DNA of 7,471 nt from Nanobdellota archaeon (GTDB taxonomy: Archaea; Nanobdellota; Nanobdellia; SCGC-AAA011-G17; JAFCDX01). The stretch spans positions 1-7,471 of the forward strand of contig JAHIVQ010000010.1 in the NCBI GenBank assembly GCA_018816585.1. Reading direction: 5' to 3'. The position numbers and the translations under genes were made by a program. Shown here piece by piece: positions 3,233 through 7,471 of this stretch; within the stretch, counting starts at the first letter, position 1; every line of letters begins with the position of its first letter. The notes beneath the pieces were generated by a model, which did not search any database, was not told where the DNA came from, and was given only the letters and a program-made list of their open reading frames with translations.

Positions 3233-6200
3233 GCGTGGAAAATGTGAGTCATTAAATTATTAGAAGCATCCATGCATTTTATGTAATAAGTTGCACCCTC
3301 ATTGTAAATAGCATCCTGCACTACACTGTCTGCTGCCATTAGTATTCCATCTCCGTAAGTAAAGTCTTTTCCTATCTTATACTGACAGTCAGCAACTTCA
3401 TTTAGTATTATTGTCAAATGTGCTGGTGTATATGATTCATCCTTGTAAACACTGACAACAAATGGCGCTTCAGTATCTTGAAGCATTGTTATTGTAGTTT
3501 TATTAGATACAAAATTACCACCATAATCAATACAAGTTACATAAAAAGTATAATTTCTTGAGCTTCTTTCAGGGCTTAATACCTGCTCATGATGGCTTGA
3601 ATTAGTCTTAAAGAAAATATTCATATAATTAATATCATTTGTATCTCCATAATAACAGTATGCTTTTCCATCAAATGTAGCTCCCTTTTTAGTATCAACC
3701 TTTAAAGTAAAGTTTCTTGTATAAATAGTTCCTGATGGTGCTATTGATACTAATTCTAATGGATAAGAACCTCTTAAAGTTAATGTAAAACTTTTTTCAT
3801 TTACAATTCTATTTTTTTCTTCAACCTTAGGCTGATCCTTACATCTGAAATAAAATTTGTTTATTATCTGGTCTATTACAGGTTTTAGTGTATCTGTACA
3901 AGGATATAATGAAAATGTATTTGGTGTATTTTTGCATGTTAATTTATTTTCCATTTTATTATAATCTTGATCTTGTTGTGACCATCTACATTCAGCAGGT
4001 TCATTCAAATAAAGTTCAATATCTGTCTGATTAACTCCATATTGTACATATGAACCATCAATAATATTTGTTCCTTCAACAACAGGAGGAGTTACATCTG
4101 GCCCTTGCTGTATTGTATATCTAATTGTAAATGGTGCAAGATTTTCATTACCTAATGAATCCTGGCATCTTATGTATAAAGTATAAGACTGGCCTGGCAT
4201 TGGAATTAAAGTTCCATTCTGATCCATTGCATAAGTATTTGGTATTGAGCCAACAACTAAATGATTATAATCATAAATTGATACACCAAAATAACCATCT
4301 ATATCCTTGAATCTTGCTGAACTATTTAGTGAAGCCTTGCATGTTGCAGGCTCGTCAGTTTTAACTGCCATCGGGAATAATGTAAATGCAGGTATTATAT
4401 CATTGTATTTATATCCTTGAGGAGTTGATGCTATTTTATCTTTGTAAATTCCAAGTCCATCAGGCCATACACTTATTTTTGGTGGGGTTACGTCTCTTGG
4501 ATTTTGTGAAACACAAGTATCATTTCCTGTTCCTTCATTTAATAAAACACAAGATGAACCTAAAGACTTGCAGGTATATTCCGAACACACCTTGTCTTTT
4601 CTCCAATCTGGTGCATTTGCATCATCAGGGTTGCACTTTGCACAATCCTTGCTGTTTGTTGGAGCTTTCCATGAAGAACATGTTGATTGCACATCTACTG
4701 TTACCATATCTGTTCCTGCAATATCAATTACCATCAATCCTAAATGAATATAAGAAGCAACATCTAATATTTTCATTATATTTCCAAATTGAGTAGGAAT
4801 ATTTTCTAATCCTTTACTTTTTAGAGCTTCTATAGCTTCTACTCCATTAAATTCTTTCTTAGTTAAATCTTTTCCTGTAACTTGAAATAATTTATCAAAC
4901 TCTTCGGGACTAAGTTCTTTTTTGGCAATGTCTTGTAACTCTTGTGACCCTAATTTATTTAATGGTGTTTCTAATCCAAACCCACTAACTACTTGATTAG
5001 GTAAAATTTTATCTAAAATTTTAGTTGTATACCAATCAGAGATTTTAAAATTTCCAATAGGAAGAACAAAACTTAATCCTTTTCCAATTAGATTTAATCC
5101 TGGTTTAAATGTTTGTTGAATAAAAACTTTTCCAATCTGTAATGGATCTACTCCTAACCCTCCACCAACATAAGGGATATAAATTCCTTTTACTAAAGTT
5201 GTAGCATAAAATGATTTATAGAAATTTTTTGTAATCTCATTAAATGCATCAACTTTATCTGCAGAATCATGAGGAACACCTGATGCAAACCAATTATTCA
5301 AATCAGTAGCTGTTATAGGACCTGGATCTCCTCCACCTTTAGCAATTTTGGCAATATCATCCAAATCCTTTCCATTAGTAATTGAAAATCCTCTAAGTAA
5401 ATTAAGATCTTTAGTATCACCTAAAATATTAACATCAGCACCGCAATCACCTTGTGTTCTACATAGATTATTCATAGCAACAGTATATGTATGTTTCAAG
5501 CATTTATCATTAGCAATAACTGTTGGTTCTTCAGCTAATCCATCTTCTCCTAACAAGCCACCACCCCTCATTAATAAATCAAATCCTCTTATTATCTCAC
5601 CAACACCTGTTTTACCACCGCTTTCTTCACCTAATAATTTTGTCAGCCCAGGAACTTTTATAATAACCTCACAATTTTTATTAGCTTGTGAGCAAACATC
5701 ATTATTCTCATCCTCCCAGAATTTTGAACCTGGCGGGACAAAAGGAACACATCCATTTGCAGTCATTGCACAATCTCTTTTATCTGTATCCTCGCAATTC
5801 TTTGCATTAAATCCTTGTTTTGTGCAATCATCCCATCTATTTAATCTGCAGGCAGCTGCATTATAAGTCTGGCTTCCTAATTTATATTGGTCAGAAATAC
5901 ACCATTCTTCCCTGAAATCCTTGCAGGGCTCGACAAATATTTTATTATTAATGCAAAATCCAGTATAATATCTTGAGCCAGGAACATCACGGCCAAAACC
6001 AATCAATCTATTAGCGCCGCTAAACTTATCCATATTAACATCATACTCGCACCAAGCTTCACCATTTTTTATTGTCGCACCCTCAGAAATTATTTTTTTT
6101 GCATCCATATTGAAAATATCACTTTCAGCAGTGCAGTCAAGACTTACACATTTGTAATCATTTCCAGACTTGCCGCAGGTATTATGCTTGTCAACATAAT

Positions 6201-6903
6201 CACAATTTTCTGCAATTTCTTCTGGATTACCTGCAGAATCAAAATAATAAACATCATCTGTTCCTTCCAAGCATCCTTTTTTAGCTTTAGCAGTAACATC
6301 ACAGCTTAATTCTTGATTAGAGCAATATCTTCCATTAAAAAATCCATTTCCAGCTAGATTAGTTCCTGTTGACAATGGGCAGTTAGCTCTTGCTGTATAC
6401 TGGCAGTTATCAGAACTTTGAACACAGCATCCCTTGTCAGAGCTTCTTGCAAGAGCAACACATGCTGCTTCATCTTTTACTTCTTCCTTGAATACCATCT
6501 GTAAATCAGGATAATTTGATGTTTCTTTCTTGCATCTTGTCTGTGTTATCAAAGAAGCTTGATTGCCAATAATACAGCAGCCAACATCGCACTGTGGTGT
6601 ATTTTCAACACTAAAATCAGAAAATGACGCTGTTTCTCCGCGTGCAGCGCATGTAGCAAGCGGCATATTAGCATAACATCTTCCATCATCTAAATCAAAG
6701 CAAGTTCCAACCTTGCAAAAAGAAGTAAAGACACAATTTGTTGGTGCTTTCTTGCTGTCAGCAGAGCACTCTGAACTATCAACATATTGGCATGTTAATG
6801 CAGAAAGTGTTTTTTCACAGCAAACAGGCTCTGCTTTTACATTTATAGTTAATATACTGAATAAAAATAATGCAATAAATAAATAAAATAATTTTTTATT
6901 CAT
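3229..6903 (-). CDS. Large secreted cysteine-rich protein with four C-terminal Ig-like repeats
   Basis: The 1224-residue protein starts MNKKLFYLFIALFLFSIL, a Sec signal peptide that would be cut after VKA at about residue 24. Residues 25-490 are disulfide-rich, with 39 Cys including CC pairs at 28-29, 109-110 and 159-160. Residues 488-741 contain no Cys and include weakly hydrophobic stretches (about 560-620 and 708-730). Residues 742-800 are again Cys-rich (seven Cys, with CSEYTCKSLGSSC at 773-785). From 804 onward four Ig/FN3-like repeats follow, two opening DVTPP and one DTEAP. I recall this domain order, including the CSEY-C-SLG segment, from conserved unnamed DPANN surface proteins. It is probably an exported or envelope-attached structural or adhesive protein. 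The ATG at 6903 is preferred to GTG 6909 because GAGGGTG sits just upstream. The function is unknown. Confidence 0.85.
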   Translation of the reverse strand: MNKKLFYLFIALFLFSILTINVKAEPVCCEKTLSALTCQYVDSSECSADSKKAPTNCVFTSFCKVGTCFDLDDGRCYANMPLATCAARGETASFSDFSVENTPQCDVGCCIIGNQASLITQTRCKKETSNYPDLQMVFKEEVKDEAACVALARSSDKGCCVQSSDNCQYTARANCPLSTGTNLAGNGFFNGRYCSNQELSCDVTAKAKKGCLEGTDDVYYFDSAGNPEEIAENCDYVDKHNTCGKSGNDYKCVSLDCTAESDIFNMDAKKIISEGATIKNGEAWCEYDVNMDKFSGANRLIGFGRDVPGSRYYTGFCINNKIFVEPCKDFREEWCISDQYKLGSQTYNAAACRLNRWDDCTKQGFNAKNCEDTDKRDCAMTANGCVPFVPPGSKFWEDENNDVCSQANKNCEVIIKVPGLTKLLGEESGGKTGVGEIIRGFDLLMRGGGLLGEDGLAEEPTVIANDKCLKHTYTVAMNNLCRTQGDCGADVNILGDTKDLNLLRGFSITNGKDLDDIAKIAKGGGDPGPITATDLNNWFASGVPHDSADKVDAFNEITKNFYKSFYATTLVKGIYIPYVGGGLGVDPLQIGKVFIQQTFKPGLNLIGKGLSFVLPIGNFKISDWYTTKILDKILPNQVVSGFGLETPLNKLGSQELQDIAKKELSPEEFDKLFQVTGKDLTKKEFNGVEAIEALKSKGLENIPTQFGNIMKILDVASYIHLGLMVIDIAGTDMVTVDVQSTCSSWKAPTNSKDCAKCNPDDANAPDWRKDKVCSEYTCKSLGSSCVLLNEGTGNDTCVSQNPRDVTPPKISVWPDGLGIYKDKIASTPQGYKYNDIIPAFTLFPMAVKTDEPATCKASLNSSARFKDIDGYFGVSIYDYNHLVVGSIPNTYAMDQNGTLIPMPGQSYTLYIRCQDSLGNENLAPFTIRYTIQQGPDVTPPVVEGTNIIDGSYVQYGVNQTDIELYLNEPAECRWSQQDQDYNKMENKLTCKNTPNTFSLYPCTDTLKPVIDQIINKFYFRCKDQPKVEEKNRIVNEKSFTLTLRGSYPLELVSIAPSGTIYTRNFTLKVDTKKGATFDGKAYCYYGDTNDINYMNIFFKTNSSHHEQVLSPERSSRNYTFYVTCIDYGGNFVSNKTTITMLQDTEAPFVVSVYKDESYTPAHLTIILNEVADCQYKIGKDFTYGDGILMAADSVVQDAIYNEGATYYIKCMDASNNLMTHIFHA
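3232..4494 (-). repeat. Four tandem Ig/FN3-like domains at the C-terminus of the large secreted protein
   Basis: The units span about residues 804-930, 936-1043, 1046-1140 and 1143-1224 of the large protein. Units 1, 2 and 4 open with (D)-T-x-(A/P)-P. Units 1, 2 and 4 share a strand ending in (D/N)-E-(P/V)-A-x-C (Cys855, Cys972, Cys1173); unit 3 has Cys1083 at that place in AYCYY. All four end with an aromatic-rich strand and (R/K/T)-C-x-D (Cys913, Cys1021, Cys1124, Cys1210), often followed by GN. The two shared cysteines probably form one disulfide per domain. Unit 2 has two further Cys (990 and 1002). The match is a sequence-pattern alignment made by eye. Confidence 0.7.
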
Positions 6904-7471
6904 TAGCACCCTCGCTTTCTATTGCAAACTGAAATACATAATCAGAATCTCTTTCATTTAATACATAAACCTTGTCAGGATATGGTTGATCTTTGTAAAT
7001 TTCAACATTACCACGATTAGCAAGCATATACTGAACTTCAAAGAATACTCCATTTGCTGCTTCTTGATTTATAATATCATAAGTTGTATCAAGTAACAAG
7101 CCTAAAGGAGCACTAACTGCTTCTTTGTAAGGAGTTAATTTTGCTGTTGCATCTCCTTTTTTCAATGTAATAGGATAATCAATATCAAATAAAACAGAAT
7201 CTTTTTGTATTGTTGTTTTTATATTTAATTCTCCAACTTCCATTCCTGGGAAAAATAAAGAATTTGCCAGTCCATTTATATTAGCGCATGAAGGAACATT
7301 GGCTTTTAGATAATTATTTAATTGTTCTTCAATATCTTTTGTACTGACAATAGAATTCATGCAGTTGTCTGCATTTGGAATATTAAAACATAAATAAGAA
7401 ACTTCATAACCTTTGTATAATCTATAATTTGAAGGATTAAGATATCCTCCTTGTTTTCCAATTAAATTTAA
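6896..7471 (-). CDS. Conserved DPANN exported protein, 5' end outside window
   Basis: The frame stays open from the right edge to TAA 6898-6896, giving 191 visible residues. The visible part starts LNLIGKQGGYLNP. The internal Met encoded at 7360 is not the start, since 37 in-frame codons precede it. I remember the segment IGKQGGY, followed about 100 residues later by YPITLKKGDATAKL, from DPANN proteins that begin with a KKGQ-type pilin-like membrane anchor. That anchor would lie beyond the window. Cys residues occur at visible positions 28, 37 and 52. The C-terminal half looks beta-rich and extracellular. The gene ends 8 bases inside the large secreted-protein gene, so the two are co-transcribed and translation-coupled. 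They probably act together in the cell envelope. The exact role is unknown. Confidence 0.75.
   Translation of the reverse strand, partial: LNLIGKQGGYLNPSNYRLYKGYEVSYLCFNIPNADNCMNSIVSTKDIEEQLNNYLKANVPSCANINGLANSLFFPGMEVGELNIKTTIQKDSVLFDIDYPITLKKGDATAKLTPYKEAVSAPLGLLLDTTYDIINQEAANGVFFEVQYMLANRGNVEIYKDQPYPDKVYVLNERDSDYVFQFAIESEGANE
6907..6913 (-). promoter_or_regulatory. Shine-Dalgarno site for the large secreted-protein gene
   Basis: GAGGGTG lies within the end of the upstream gene; its GAGG part is 6 nt before the ATG at 6903. It closely matches the archaeal consensus GGAGGTG and selects this ATG over the in-frame GTG at 6909, which lies within the site itself. Confidence 0.65.

Noticed and set aside
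4386..4796. 136-codon plus-strand open frame
   Set aside because: It is antisense to the large secreted-protein gene, has a low-complexity His/Leu/Cys-rich product, and has no promoter or ribosome-binding site. It is a shadow of the real frame.
5348..5866. 172-codon plus-strand open frame
   Set aside because: It lies wholly antisense within the secreted-protein gene. Its Ser/Pro-rich product looks like reverse-strand Gly/Glu codons and has no recognisable family.
6904..6909. GTG at 6909 as start of the large secreted protein
   Set aside because: The GTG lies inside the GAGGGTG ribosome-binding site. The ATG at 6903 has correct spacing and gives a normal signal peptide start.
7358..7360. ATG at 7360 as start of the upstream exported protein
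   Set aside because: The frame continues open for 37 codons to the window edge and includes the conserved IGKQGGY segment, so this Met is internal.

Overview
The window is AT-rich (about 25-35% G+C over most of it) and dense with short or overlapping genes. It reads as an archaeon, most likely of the DPANN group (Woesearchaeota/Pacearchaeota-like). Four lines of evidence point that way: TATA boxes centred about 24-35 nt upstream of several start codons with almost no 5' leader; short pilin-like membrane proteins beginning KKAQ plus a hydrophobic stretch; a large cysteine-rich exported protein of a type I remember from those genomes; and several small nucleotidyltransferase (NTase), HEPN and ribbon-helix-helix genes. 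No rRNA, tRNA, CRISPR array or transposase was seen.

Layout. Positions 1-80 hold the first 26 codons of a membrane-anchored protein on the minus strand, divergent from a small tyrosine-phosphatase-like gene (127-432, plus). From 1830 leftwards runs a four-gene minus-strand operon: an AbiEii-like NTase (1267-1830), a 62-residue helical protein (1082-1270), a pilin-like membrane protein (600-1085) and a 59-residue protein (424-603). Every junction in it is a 4-base stop/start overlap. The third gene appears to start with ATA, because its junction reads ATAA where the other two read ATGA. Divergent from this operon are an orphan VapB-like ribbon-helix-helix gene with a TTG start (1931-2146), then a HEPN-family gene (2221-2631) and an MNT-type NTase with an additional C-terminal domain (2609-3232). 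The promoter of that pair is bracketed by two copies of a 12-bp sequence that look like an operator.

The right half (3229-7471, minus strand) is a two-gene export operon. The upstream gene is cut by the window edge. The downstream gene encodes a secreted protein of 1224 residues with 56 cysteines, consisting of a Sec signal peptide, a disulfide-rich N-terminal half, a cysteine-free central block and four tandem Ig/FN3-like repeats.

How the parts may work together. The 1.3-3.2 kb segment holds two unrelated NTase modules, each next to a small partner and facing away from each other around a lone antitoxin-like regulator. This resembles a small toxin-antitoxin or defence island between housekeeping and cell-surface genes. 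The surface operon probably builds a disulfide-stabilised, possibly glycosylated exported structure. These functional statements are inferences from family resemblance and gene order. No homology search was possible.
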